Of a stretch of DNA of 64,000 nt, positions 38,561 to 50,299 are shown piece by piece. The position numbers and the translations under genes were made by a program. Position 1 is the stretch's first letter. Every line of letters starts with the position of its first letter. Source of the DNA: Tachypleus tridentatus (lineage: Eukaryota; Arthropoda; Merostomata; Xiphosura; Limulidae); NCBI RefSeq assembly GCF_004210375.1, contig NC_134830.1, forward strand, positions 49,543,094-49,607,093, given 5' to 3'. The notes beneath the pieces are model-generated. The model was not told the DNA's origin. It did not search any database and saw only the letters and a program-made list of their open reading frames with translations.

Positions 38561-39061
38561 AGACAGTAATTAAATGCTGTTCTATTGGATATCAGTTCAA
38601 GCTACATGATTACTCTTTCCTTGGAAGAAGGGTTGAAGTTGGTCGTATGAATAAACGCAGTGTTTCCTCCACGGCATGTCTAGATTAAAATAGTCACTTT
38701 TTCTTCCGACGGCCTCGCTGAGTTACGTCACGGTGCGGGAATACTGGTTAATGTGCTATTGCAAACTTTGTTTGGAATATTAGGTTTGTCTCGTGTAGAA
38801 CATTAGGTTTATCTTCATTAGAAATCATTATAGATTTAACGATTCATACTTACGTGGGAAGATCGCTTGAAGATTGACCAATATTTTGGAATGTTTGTTG
38901 AAACACGAAATATTTCTTACATTATATGTTTTTTTTAAACATGTATCTACAATGAAAGCTTTAAATACAAGCATTATTAGGCTAAACGAGAAATCTTTGT
39001 TTTTTAATAGACACCCCATAACAGCAAACTTTTTGCTGCAGTTTAAAATGGTTTCTTTTTG

Positions 39062-39170
39062 TTGTTGTTGTTTAACATAATGGTCCATCTGTGCTCTGTT
39101 CATCACACAAAAGTGAACCCTGATTTTAGAGTCATAAGTCCGTTCACTTATCCCTGACACCTCAGGAGAC
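39062..39170 (-). mobile_element. SINE family 3, degenerate
   Basis: ATCTGTGCTCTGTTCATCAC, AAAGTGAACCCTGATTTTAG and GAGTCATAAGTCC give the reverse of the family-3 body and head. Confidence 0.55.
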
Positions 39171-39187
39171 TTTTTTTTCGCATGAAA

Positions 39188-39463
39188 ACGACCCGGCATG
39201 GCCAAGTGGTTAAAGCACTCAACTCGTAATCCGAGGGTCACGGGTTTGAATCCCCGTCACACCAACCATGCTCGCCCTTTCAGCCGTGTGGGGGCATTAT
39301 AATATGACGGCTAATCCCACTTTTCGTTGGTAGAGTAGCCCAAGAGTTGGCGGTGGGTGGTGATGATTAGCTGCTTTCCCTCTAGACTTACGCTGCTAAA
39401 TTAGGGACGGCTAGCTCAGATAGCCTTCGTATAGCTTTGCACGAAACCCAAAACAAACCAAAC
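39188..39463 (+). mobile_element. SINE family 1, full length
   Basis: Head CCCGGCATGGCCAAGTGGTT, box B GGGTTTGAATCC, full core, and tail AACCCAAAACAAACCAAAC. Flanked by a perfect 9-bp duplication CGCATGAAA (39179-39187 and 39464-39472). Confidence 0.95.
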
Positions 39464-40015
39464 CGCATGAAAGTACCACAGAAGTGTCAGTTTTATAAAT
39501 GTACCAATAATGACGTTTTATATGTGTTACCAAGTGATATTTGAACATATTGGTTTTATCGGCTATCGGAGAAACTATCTTCTCAAATAGAGATTATTTT
39601 CAGTTGATGCGTCGTTGTTCAACTTTGGACGAAATATTATACACATTTTTCGATTACACAAACTGTAGATTAAAATTATGTGGCTTAACATGTTTGTTTT
39701 AACTTTTTATATGTGCAAAATAGTGTATTCATTTGTGATGTTTTACACTAAAAACTATGGATTGCAGGCCAAACCAGTAATCAAACTTATAATATTGGAT
39801 ATTTTTAATTTTTTTGGTGGTATTTAGAGTATGACTAGTGCGCATGACCAGTTGTATTGATGGTGGATAAAAAGTGTTTTATGGTTCAGTCAAGTGAGGA
39901 AAAATTAAAACCGTTTCAATATACAAAGAATGGATCATGTAAGATTTATTGATAGAAGACAGTGCCAGAGGTGTATTTTATAACAAACATTTTAACATAC
40001 TGTTGTTAGATTATC

Positions 40016-40130
40016 CAGTCCATCGCTGGGACAGTGATAAGTCTACAGACTTACAACACTAAAATCTCGTGTTCGATGTGTCTCGGTAGATACAGCTGTG
40101 AGCTCATTGTGGCATTGCTTTAAAACAAAC
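40016..40130 (+). mobile_element. tRNA-head SINE, family 2, diverged
   Basis: CATCGCTGGGACAGTGATAA, GTCTACAGACTTACAACACT, AAAATCTCGTGTTCGATGTG and a tail of AAAACAAACAAGC. Confidence 0.7.
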
Positions 40131-40181
40131 AAGCAAATTGATTATCCAAAGCTGATGTAGATCGTGAAATTGGTGGATAGA

Positions 40182-40290
40182 TGTTGTCAAGAGCAAAGTT
40201 ACACAACGGATTATCTGTGCTGTGACCACCACAGGTATCTAATTCCGATTTTTAGCGTCATAAACCTGAAGGTTCACTGCTGAACCTTTG
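40182..40290 (-). mobile_element. SINE family 3, degenerate
   Basis: AAGAGCAAAGTTACACAACG, TATCTGTGCTGTGACCACCA, TTTTTAGCGTCATAAACC: reverse-orientation family-3 order. Confidence 0.55.
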
Positions 40291-40864
40291 AAAAGAGGGT
40301 GGGGACAGTAGGTTAGTGGCTACCATACTAAATACTAATAACTTAGGAGTTACGAAAACTCCAAGTAAACATAGGTCTAGAATACTTCGAGTGGTTTCTA
40401 AATAAACTTACCTTTTATGTGTACGTGTGTTTAACTTTCCATGCTATGTCAACCTAATAGCTTGTGGGCATAATAATTTCTATTTACTTTTGGAAATAGT
40501 TTTTAAAATCCTAAAATTTTAAGCACATAAAAAGGTAAAATCGCTGTAGCCGAAACGAGCAATGTAGGTTTCATTTCTTGTAGATTAAGATTAAACATTT
40601 CAGTCCTTTATTCTATTACTGTCCATCAACATAAGCTATCAAGCTATCACATGTTTTACTTTTTTATTTCAAACAAATCTCAAGAAATTAAGTCAATTAC
40701 GTTTTAATTTTGTTTGCGCACAATCATTAATTGAGAAATTACTACACTGTGTACACTGTTCAAAGTTGAACAAACAACTAGGTTATCTGTATCTGTGGAA
40801 ACTAAAAATCCACAAAGGTGAAGAACTAAACGTTTGTAGAATAATAAAAGCTAAATATTAAATC

Positions 40865-41107
40865 CTGGGTAGGTGGCTTTGTGGTAGCGTGTACAAACTG
40901 TGAATCTAAGTGTAAATAATTTTAGACCCATTACAACAAAAACAGTCCGCAATTTTGATCCATGGGTGAGTTACAAGAGTGACAGTCATATCCCATCATT
41001 CGATCAGACAAGATAAGCCTATGAGTTAGCGGATAGTGATGGGGACTAGTTGCCTTACTTCAAGTTTATCACTTCAAAACTAGGGACGACTAGCACAGGG
41101 TAGCTTT
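40865..41107 (+). mobile_element. SINE family 4 copy
   Basis: Head GGTGGCTTTGTGGTAGCGTG differs from family 1. The 3' half (ATCCCATCATTCGATCAG, ACTAGTTGCCTTAC, AACTAGGGACGACTAGCAC, GTAGCTTTGCA) follows the same core order as family 1, so the families share a body with different tRNA heads. Confidence 0.6.
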
Positions 41108-41120
41108 GCACTACTATAAA

Positions 41121-41171
41121 GCGCAGATAGCCCTCGAGTAGTTTTGCGCGAAATTCAAAACAAACAAACAA
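41121..41171 (+). mobile_element. 51-bp SINE stub with 13-bp target duplication
   Basis: The last 51 bp of a family-1 SINE (GCGCAGATAGCCCTCGAG to AACAAACAAACAA) between perfect copies of GCACTACTATAAA (41108-41120 and 41172-41184). It inserted at the 3' end of an older family-4 SINE. Confidence 0.93.
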
Positions 41172-41184
41172 GCACTACTATAAA

Positions 41185-43289
41185 AACAAACAACAACAAA
41201 AACTGAGGACATTTATGTGCGGATGGTCCTTGTATGGATTTGAAAGAAAATGCAGTATCAAACAGGTAAAACTAAATTGTGTATTTTTGTTTAACAGTGT
41301 CTTTACAATACAACAAAAGCTTCAAATACAGAGAGTTGAGTGCGTTATATTAAAATTAAAATCAGCAAGTTACGTGATAACCACAACAGATATAAAGTAG
41401 CTGTGAACGAGTGTATCAGAAGTACATTTTGACACTGTTTGACATCTCGTAAATATTGTAATGTCAGTAAAACGTTATCACTTTTAGAAGGGTATGTACA
41501 ACCTTTTCCGACGCAAAATTTTTCGTACACTAAATACTAATAACTTTAGATCAGGTTCTTAGAACTACCAAGATAGAGATATATATGCTTTTGTACTCAA
41601 GGACATTGGAAAACAAGAGAATATGGATGGATCAGCTTCGGTAGCCAGAAAGAGACCTGCAAGAAGTCGTACTCTAGTCGTGTAAGCAAAGTGCAATATC
41701 TTGTAACAGGTGATAATTCATGTACGCGAAAGTTAGTAACAAAAGCCATCCACGTGGGCAAGGCAACAGTACACAACACTATTAAGTATTTCCGTCGTGG
41801 CACAAGTTGACACACTTTTCTCTACGACACAGAAACGAATACCAGTTGTGTTTATCGGAGTCAAAATGACAGCACGTTGTAATACTCTTCGAAGTGTATG
41901 CGTAACATGATAACTCTAATGTGTACCGTTATAACTCTAACATGTATCTTAGTAACTGATATGTCTACCGTGGTAATTGTAATTTGTAGCGTGGTGACTG
42001 TAATGTCTACCTTGGTTATGTAATGTGCATCATGGTCTTGGTAAAAACTCACAACGTAGCCCAAGTACAATAGGTGGTTTATGGAAAGCCAACAGAGAGG
42101 AGTGGCGTGCTTTGGACATGACAACCTTACTGTAGTATCCTTTGCAAAGAAAACTATGTTGATGGTCTCTTGTTAAGACACACGATCATCAGATAGGGAC
42201 GTGACGACATGGACTATAACAACGTTTTGATGCTCCAAAATCATTTTAATTTAATGTATTCATCATCTGTGTTTTACTCTTTATTCAGATAGGCAAGCAT
42301 TTTCTGAAAAAAAAAGAACTACATTGAAATCATTATATCTAAATGTGTTTTGTTATTAGAGACACTGAGATTCTTGCTAGTTAATTTGTTTTCATTGTTT
42401 GAAATGCTAAAAAATAAAACTAATTGTCTATAAATGAGATGACAATAGGTTGGCATAACGAAGTGATTTTTTTGGAGGGGGGATGCACTATATGTTTCAA
42501 TAGAACGTTGGTCTGTCTTCTTCAAGTGTAACTCAGTTATTATTTTTGGAGGCACTTGCTGAGAGAACCATGACAAAATGGTATTTTACAAATTATTTCT
42601 TTATTTAGTACTTTTGTAATGTAGAATGTCAAATTAGCCCTTTTTTACTTCGTACACTGATAAATCTTCGTTTCTTTATCATACACTGATCACTGACCGT
42701 TGCTTCGTTACTCCAGTAATTAACACCGAAACGCCTGTTGTCTGTTCGGCGTCGATAGATAATACGTCGATGAATGAGCCTGCTATATTTATATAATACA
42801 CTTGCCTGAATTATGCATGTGTTAAACAGAAGACCTTGACTCCTCCTTTCCCCCATCTATTCTCCTCCTTTCTCTCGGCACAGATGTTGCACGTGACAGC
42901 AAGTGCTCGAGACGGGAAAGCACTTGAAAATTTTGCATACATTTAAGGAGTGTATGTCTCATAATTGAGCAATACGTCTGAGACTGATTGCCCTTGAAAG
43001 TTGTGTGTGTATAGGGGGGGGGGGGAGATTTTAACAGTACTACGAGAGAAAGACTGGTTTATACGTCTGATTTAAGAACTCGTGAGAATAATTTTATGTT
43101 TAGTTTTTCTTTTCTTGTTTCACTACGTGTGTGTTATGATATTTGCTGCTCCAACAACGTTTATGATTAAAAGTTTTATTATATGTTATAAATATATATG
43201 TGACAAGGTGAGAAAAAATTATAAAGTTTGTACCACACGTTTTGTCCTTTTTAATATGAAACAAGTTTGTGTAACTGTACCAACACAGT
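41185..43289. other. Mostly unique DNA, no gene recognised
   Basis: Includes a weak degenerate tandem of about 25-30 bp at 41890-42030 (ATGTGTACCGTTATAACTC-type units) and a run of 12 G at 43014-43025. Short frames on both strands show no known domains. Confidence 0.4.
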
Positions 43290-43740
43290 CACTGTTTTCA
43301 TTATCATTATGGATACTGGTATGTTCTTCCAGTCAGCATAAACACAGAGTCTGTTTTTCTTACCACCATGGATACTGGCATGTTCTTCCAGTCAGCATCA
43401 AAAGAGACACTGTTTTTCTTACCACTATGGATACTGGCATGTTCTTCCAGTCGGCATCAACAAAGACACTGTTTTTCTTACCACTATGGATACTGGCATG
43501 TTCTTCCAGTCGGCATCAACAGAGACACTGTTTTTCTTACCACTATGGATACTGGCATGTTCTTCCAGTCGGCATCAAGAGAGTCACTGTTTTTCTTACC
43601 ACTATGGATACTGGCATGTTCTTCCAGTTGGCATCAACAAATACACTGTTTTTCTTACCACTATGGATACTGGCATGTTCTTCCAGTCGGCATCAACAGA
43701 GACATTGTTTTTCTTAGCACAATGAATACTGGCATGTTGT
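43290..43740. repeat. Minisatellite L, 59-bp unit, about 7.5 copies, open in three frames
   Basis: Unit TTCTTACCACTATGGATACT, GGCATGTTCTTCCAGTCGGC, ATCAACAGAGACACTGTTT. Period 59 is 2 modulo 3, and the unit has no stop in any + frame, so all three + frames stay open. This gives overlapping frames of 211, 130 and 79 codons. The longest starts upstream (GTG at 43082; first in-frame ATG at 43136) with a hydrophobic lead. I treat these as non-coding unless expression is shown. Confidence 0.9.
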
Positions 43741-45034
43741 CTTCCTGTCAGTTAGAATAATAACAAATTTGTCATCTTAAACTGGACACAAGTAAAATAT
43801 TTTTATGGTTAAGTACGTATGTATAACTATTTTCATTGTCAGCACAAACATAAGAGACACGTATTTCTTGTAAGCGCAGAAACAAAATCGAATTTGTTGT
43901 CAGCACGAATACAAACATGTTTTTTTTATAAACACGATTGTTTTTTTCACCACAGAGACAGATTCTTCTTTTCATTACGCTGCAAAAACACGTTATTTTG
44001 TCGACACTGACACGGAAAAATTGTTTTTTAGCGCCTGTTTCACTTACAGCACGTGCACTTTTGTTAACCATCTTTTCTTCTAAATGATTCTGGTTAGCGT
44101 AGACACAAGCATGTTTTATTTTCTTGTCTGTTTTTATGTAGGTGGCCACGCACTCAACTATTTGTTTTCTATGTTTAACTCAACGTGACTTCACACTCAA
44201 CATGTTTTTCCTATGTTATTTTGTGCTTTTCATGGCCTCACACTTAATATGTTTTACTGTGTTTTTATTGTACATATCCACGGTTTTATTATTTTCTCTA
44301 CATGATCAAACACTTCACACGTTTTGTTTTGTCAGCTGACTATAAAGTTTGAACGAAATGATTAATTTTAACCACAATGAGCGAGTGACAAAAAGAATTG
44401 TCTTGCATTCCCGATTTTGCGAAACAAAATGTCTTTGACAATGTTTTTGTCTGACAAAAGCTAAGAAGCGAGAAAGAAACTACTCTCTGACTGTTTCATG
44501 TTTTCATTATCACCATCATTGACTACCACCATTTCACGTATACCTTCTTCAGGACAGGCCAAATACAGTTGCTATAGACACCCAACATGAAAATGCCGGT
44601 CTTACTTGACAACCATCATTTCACACGTTTAGTTCGTGTTCGGACTCTATACGGAATAACTGAGAACACATTATCTAGGAGGATGAAGATGATAGTTCTG
44701 CGTTGACGTGTTTATATGGAGATCCGTACTCTATTCTTACGTATCATGAATCAATTTAAATATTCAACTTTACTGGAAAGACACGTGTATAAAATTTATC
44801 TTCGTTTGGAAATATCAAAGAGTCGGATGAACAAACATGCAAAGTTTGAAAATAAAGTTCAAGACTTGAAACATTTGAGCCACAAATAGTGTTTGTTAGC
44901 TGTACAACAAACTGTACAAATATAATGTACAGTTCATTATATTTTAGCCGACGAAGAGCGTTTATTTATAGATGCAGTTCGAACACGTTTCAACCAATGA
45001 ATGGAGATTTAGTTACACTTCTAAAACATTTTAA
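43741..45034. other. Unique DNA, no gene recognised
   Basis: T-rich + strand with degenerate similarity to ACA/CAGCACAAACA motifs at 43.84-44.05 kb. The 125-codon minus frame at 43772-44149 has no recognised domain. Confidence 0.4.
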
Positions 45035-45580
45035 CCAATGAATGGTGTTGTGAGATGCAGTTGTAACACATTTGAGCCAATGCTGTGTTTTTAATTTATT
45101 TGTAACACATTTCGGTCACTGCTGTGTTTTTTTTTTATTTGTAACACGTTTGAGTCAATGCTGTGTTTTTGTTTCAGCTGTAACACATTTGAGCTAATGT
45201 TGTGTTTTTGTTTTAATTATAGGTCAATGCTCTGATTTTGTTTCAATTGTAACATATTTGAGTCAGTACTGTGTTTTTGTTTCATCTGTAACACACTTGG
45301 GTCAGTGCTGTATTTTTGTTTCAACTGTAACACATTTGGGTCAGTGCTGTGTTTTTATTTTAATTGTAACACATTTGGGTCAATGTTGTGTTTTTTTTTA
45401 TTTTATTTGTAACACATTTCGATCAGTGCTATGTTTTTTATTTCATTTGTAACACATTTGGGTTAATGCTGTGTTTTTGTTTCAACTGTAACACATTTGG
45501 GTCAGTGCTGTATTTTTGTTTCAGCTTTATAACACATTTGAGTCAATGCTATGTTTTTGTTTCAGTTCTAACATATTTCA
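45035..45580. repeat. Minisatellite M, about 39-bp unit, about 14 copies
   Basis: Unit TGTAACACATTTGGGTCAAT, GCTGTGTTTTTGTTTCAAC. Thirteen codons per unit explain the open frames at 45258-45615. Confidence 0.93.
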
Positions 45581-45869
45581 GTCATATGTTGGGAACTATT
45601 AAACAATTTTCTTGAACCACCAGTTTTTAAGTAGCCTCTCTAATGTTTTATGGAGACAAGGTGAAAGATTTATGTAGCTACGTCATGCGTCTCAGGTGGT
45701 TTTAGTTTCCTAGTCTTCATGATTTGTGTCGGACAGTTCGTTAGGTAGAATGACCAGCATGAATATAATTGGTCCGTCTGGTGAAAATTAAAACCTCTAT
45801 CGCTAATTTCATACGTTTAGTTAGCGTCTGTAAAAAAAAAAAAAAAAGAAAGAAAGAAAAGGAAAAACA

Positions 45870-46007
45870 ACATTCGCTGAAGAAATTTAAACTTCTTTAA
45901 CCTTCACACAAAATGGATGAAATGGATTTACGCCATACAGTTTTAAAATATCACCTTCATGATCCAACAAGTGCTTAACAGATTGGAAATATTTCTTCAG
46001 CGAATGT
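45870..46007. mobile_element. 138-bp inverted-repeat element (MITE-like)
   Basis: Perfect 17-bp terminal inverted repeats ACATTCGCTGAAGAAAT (45870-45886; complement 45991-46007) enclose about 104 bp of AT-rich DNA. The flanks are A-rich, so no clear target duplication can be assigned. Family unknown. Confidence 0.6.
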
Positions 46008-46077
46008 AAAAAAACGCTACAGTTGCGTAAAATGTTCAAGTGCTTCGAAGGTTAACCAGCCAGAATAAGGGTTTCAG

Positions 46078-46342
46078 TTTGGTTTGTTTTGAATTTCGCG
46101 CAAAGCTACTCGAGGGCTATCTGCGCTAGCCGTCCGTAATTTAGCAGTGTAAGACTAGAAGGAAGGCAGCTAGTCATCACTACGCACCGCTAACTCTTGG
46201 GCTACTGTTTTACCAACGAATAGTGCGATTGATCGTCACATAATAACGCCCCCATGGCTGAAAGGCCGAGCATGTTTGGTGTGACAGGGATTCGAACCCG
46301 CGACCCTTGAGTGCCTTAACCATCTGGTCATGACGGGCTACT
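46078..46342 (-). mobile_element. SINE family 1, nearly full length
   Basis: GTTTGGTTTGTTTTGAATTT through GGATTCGAACCCGCGACCC to ATCTGGTCATGACGGGC. A piece of the anticodon-arm region is deleted (ACCCTTGAGTGCC). Confidence 0.92.
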
Positions 46343-47077
46343 TTTTACATGGAACCGTTTGTTTCTGTAGGTTAAATACGTTAACCAGTCTGATCGGTTT
46401 CCATTGGTTAAAGGTCATTCACGTTACGAAAAAACGTGTTATAAACCGTGAGTAGCAAAACCGGGGAGAGGTGGGGCTCGTGCCTCTAATCTTTTGGACG
46501 ATAGTAAAGTGCCCCTTTAAATGTAGAGAATAAACTTGTAGGTAATTATCAAGGAAAGTTGTTATTTTAACATGATAAGGTACACCACATCGCCAGTTAA
46601 CACCCCCCCCCAAAAAAAAAAAAAGAGAAGAAGAAATTGAAAGTCATTTCGTCGCCAATATTATAAACATTTGGCTCTTCAAGTTCAGTTGCCAAGGCAG
46701 GGATGAAACAACTACCAACTGGGAGTTGTCTTGTTTTTCTCACATGGTATGTATGCGTTGATTGGGAATGATAATGTACACTTCTTTCGAGTGGCTCCAA
46801 TCGGAAAATGAAGGTTATTTCAGAAAGTCAAGATTACTTCGATTAAATAAAAAAAAAGGTTTATAATATAAATAGAAGTAATACACTTAAGACGAATAAG
46901 CGTAGCCATGTACATACACTCCGTCTTCCTATCAACAGCCTAGTTTTTAAGTGTAAGCCGTGTCCTCTTACCCTTTGGTATCTCGGCTTTTCCACCATGT
47001 GTTGGAACACTTCACTTTAAGCAGATGAAGTTGACTAGATTGAAAGATGAACTTGTATTTTATCATCTGATGAAACA
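46343..47077. other. Unique DNA, no gene recognised
   Basis: Contains an A-rich run at 46610-46630 after a run of C. No features supported. Confidence 0.4.
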
Positions 47078-47088
47078 CTATGTGTAAT

Positions 47089-47356
47089 TGTTTGGAATTT
47101 CGCACAAAGCTACTCCAGGGCTATCTGTGCTAGCAGTCCCTAATTTAGCAGTGTAAGACTAGAGGGACGGCAGCTAGTCATCACCATCCACCGCCAACTC
47201 TTGGGCTACTCTTTTACCAACGAATAGTGGGATTAACCGTCACATTATAACGCCCCCACGGCTGGGAGGGCGAACATGTTTAGCGCGACGCGGATGCGAA
47301 CCCGAGACCCTCAGATTGCGAGTCGCACGCCTTAACGCGCTTGGCCATGCCGGGCC
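47089..47356 (-). mobile_element. SINE family 1, full length, subfamily B
   Basis: Perfect 11-bp target duplication CTATGTGTAAT (47078-47088; 47357-47367). The head carries GCGCGACGCGGATGCGAACC and GCGAGTCGCACGCC, the variant box B region shared with the copies at 17.7 and 48.4 kb. Confidence 0.95.
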
Positions 47357-47367
47357 CTATGTGTAAT

Positions 47368-48356
47368 AAAACAATGTATTTCATCATCCAATAAGACACT
47401 ATAATTGGTATGTAATACGATGTATCAGTAAGACAATGTGTTTGATATTCAGTAGAGTACTTGGTTAACATTCCTTTAAAACATTATGTTTGGTAGATAG
47501 TAAGACAATGTTGTACTATTGATATATAATGAGGTTTTGTGTTTATGATCTACTAAGGTAATATATTTTGTTAATTTACTGTTTTTTACCTAATAGTGTC
47601 ATAACTATTCTTATTCCAGAGTTAGAAAGTTTCTTTAACAATAATCCTTTAGCAAGACATTGTATGTTTACCATTGAATAAGGTAGTTTTTTGGTAAAGC
47701 ATCGAGTTTTACCTTTATTATTTACTGAAAAAATGTTTTTATCAATGTTTTAAGATGTTGGTTGAGCACCGAAAGAAACGCGTTATTTGAAAGTTCTTGA
47801 GATACCCTAGAATATTTAAAGAGTCTACAGAGAGAACTATTCACCAGAAGCAGGACAAACTTTAAAAGATATTTAGTTTAATTTACCATGTAATGAAAAT
47901 TACATCCATGACAATAATTATGTAACTTAAACTGCTCAAACATTTTAGACATTTTTAATAAAAAAATTGTTATATAAACAGGCCTAAAAAACACGTGATG
48001 TGAGCCTTGAACAACGTCTGAAAGCAGAAAAGAAAACCCTTTGGTTCTGTGGTTAAGTGGCTAACTATTACTGTTATGTTTGACTGACCTTGACCATTAG
48101 ATCAGAGCGATCGAGGTACGTGTGTCGTGGATGTTTAAACTAACTGAAGAACTCGTCTAGTCGACAATAAACATCACCACATGTTAAAAGAAGTGTCGTA
48201 ATCATACGTAGATACCAGACATGAGTCAAAGCTCAGATAAATAGAAACTGACTGTGATTTGTTAATTTTTAATCTCGAAACAATTCACTTGTAAATCAAG
48301 TGCGAGCAAACCTACTTCTAGTTGTCGTCGTGTGAGCTATAACGACTCGAAGGGTT
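47368..48356. other. Unique AT-rich DNA, no gene recognised
   Basis: Weak repetition of TAAGACAATGT-like motifs at 47.38-47.75 kb, too degraded to call an array. Confidence 0.35.
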
Positions 48357-48632
48357 TTTGTTTGTTTGTTTTTGAATTTCGCACAAAGCTACTCGAGAGC
48401 TATCTGTGCTAGCCGTCCCTAATTAACAGTGTAATACCAGAGGGAAGGCAGCTAGTCATCACCACCCACCGCCAACTCTTGAGCTACTCTTTTACCAACG
48501 AATAGTGAGATTGACCGTCACATTATACGCCCCCACGGCTTGGAGGGCGAGCATGTTTAGCGCGACGCAGGCGCGAACCCGCGACCCTCGGATTACGAGT
48601 CGCACGCCTTACGCGCTTGACCATGCCGGGCC
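48357..48632 (-). mobile_element. SINE family 1, full length, subfamily B
   Basis: TTTGTTTTTGAATTTCGCAC through GCGCGACGCAGGCGCGAACC to GACCATGCCGGGCC. Close to the copy at 17.7 kb. Confidence 0.93.
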
Positions 48633-50299
48633 TAGTCTGTAAGTATATGTGTGTTTATTTTTTTGAAACATTAATATGTGTTATATTTTGCTTTAAATAT
48701 CTCTTTATATTTATTTAGCGATAAAAACCTTGAAACTTGCCACTGACCCACCGAGGGGCTTAAAATAATACATGGAAAAAAATCACTACTGTTGAATGGA
48801 AGGAAATATAAGCAGAAGAACGTAAACTTTACTTCGAGTACCTGATGTTTCTATTATTCATTCTGATAGCATGAAGTGCTAGTGGCATATATATATGTAT
48901 ATAAATAGGATATTTTCAAGCCAAAACATAGTAACCGACTGTCAGAAATCACTAAAACAATTTCAATCAGCCCAGAGCAGAACGAAAATATGTTCAAATT
49001 TCTGAACCGGAATACCTACTTTGATGAGTTACGTCAAGGACCCAACTCATTAGTTAGTTAGTTATCAGCATTAGATTCCATCTAGGAACATAGGGCCGCA
49101 ATCGCTTGCGGATTCTTCAACAGGTATTTAAGTGACTAGGTTGTATTAGTCTTGATTAGTGGCGAACTATGCAATGTTTTCGTTCTCGTCTTGGCGCTAT
49201 CGATCGATCCATCTACTCGATGTGGTTGTCAACATCACTTACGAAGTAAGAATTAGACTAAAGTAGAACTATTATGTCGGTACCTAATATACCTAACATA
49301 TTTCATTCGTTTGTCGAAGATTTCTTAAAATTCATTTCTTACCTATTTTGTGCTTCCATCAGCAACTAGGAGGAGACAGTATTTCCCATCTGTCGAAAGA
49401 AATCTGCGACTGGAAGAACACCTCCGCTTTGTTTAGTGTAACTTTACATTGATTTTATCTGTGTACAATATGATAACAAGTGAAACGATAAATTAAAAGG
49501 ACAGTAGTCTGGAATATACTCAACGTTTCGCTCACGTTCAGTCACATACATCAACTGTTACAAACCACTTAGTTTAACCAATGAGCCTTGTAGTTCGTTA
49601 AATCTTATAAACTGACTCATCTCTTAAGATATCAGCAGTATGACTTGGTTTCCCCGTTCTCTAACCAAAGCGTATTATGCTTGTTAGTTCATTAGTCCTT
49701 AAGTTTAGTTCCATTTCCTAAGTTATGATTAACACGTTTATCACACAGGCTAATTTAGGATTCTGACTGGTTTCCATTAAATGTCTGCCTTTATGTTATA
49801 TGGAGCGGAATATTTTAGTGAATATTGGTGAAGGTTTTAATACGCTAACGTTTCTGTGAAGTTTGAAGATGGTTTAAAAATGTGTCAGAAGTTTTACGTA
49901 ATAAGAAATATTTCCGCAACGTTTTGCCATCGTAAGGTTGTCGAAACGATGAACAGTAAAATTAGTGTTTCAAAATAGGTTCATCGTTGTCTATCAAAGT
50001 TTCTGTACTTCCCCATTTCTTGATTTCAAGACCCCATATTTTGGGCTCCACGCGGAATTCCCCATCAGTATGTATCTTGTTTTGTTCCGTTCGTAATTTC
50101 TGTGCTTTGCCTACCACAGGTATCGAAATCCAGTTCCTAGAGTTTTAAGTCAGCAGACACACAGCTGTGACCCTAGGGGACGTATCTTGTTAATAGAGGT
50201 TAGAAAGTTAAATAGCAACACAGTATTGTAACCTTTGAATGTGAAACATTTTTATTGGTCTTCGAGATCGTTATTGGGTTCTGTTTGGGTTTTCTTTGT
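48633..50299. other. Unique DNA with one SINE remnant
   Basis: No gene recognised. A family-3 SINE remnant lies at 50093-50183 in reverse orientation (TCTGTGCTTTGCCTACCACA, GAGTTTTAAGTCAGC). Confidence 0.4.

Noticed and set aside
38828..39241. 137-codon minus-strand ORF
   Set aside because: It runs across a family-3 SINE and into a family-1 SINE; its sequence is SINE-derived and low-complexity.
41890..42030. Tandem array of about 25-30 bp
   Set aside because: Too degenerate to define a unit with confidence.
43772..44149. 125-codon minus-strand ORF
   Set aside because: Lies in a T-rich region with degenerate repeats, has no recognisable domain and lacks splice or codon support.
48040..48200. 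Possible tRNA-like SINE (GGTTCTGTGGTTAAGTGGCT)
   Set aside because: No box B, core or tail could be matched.
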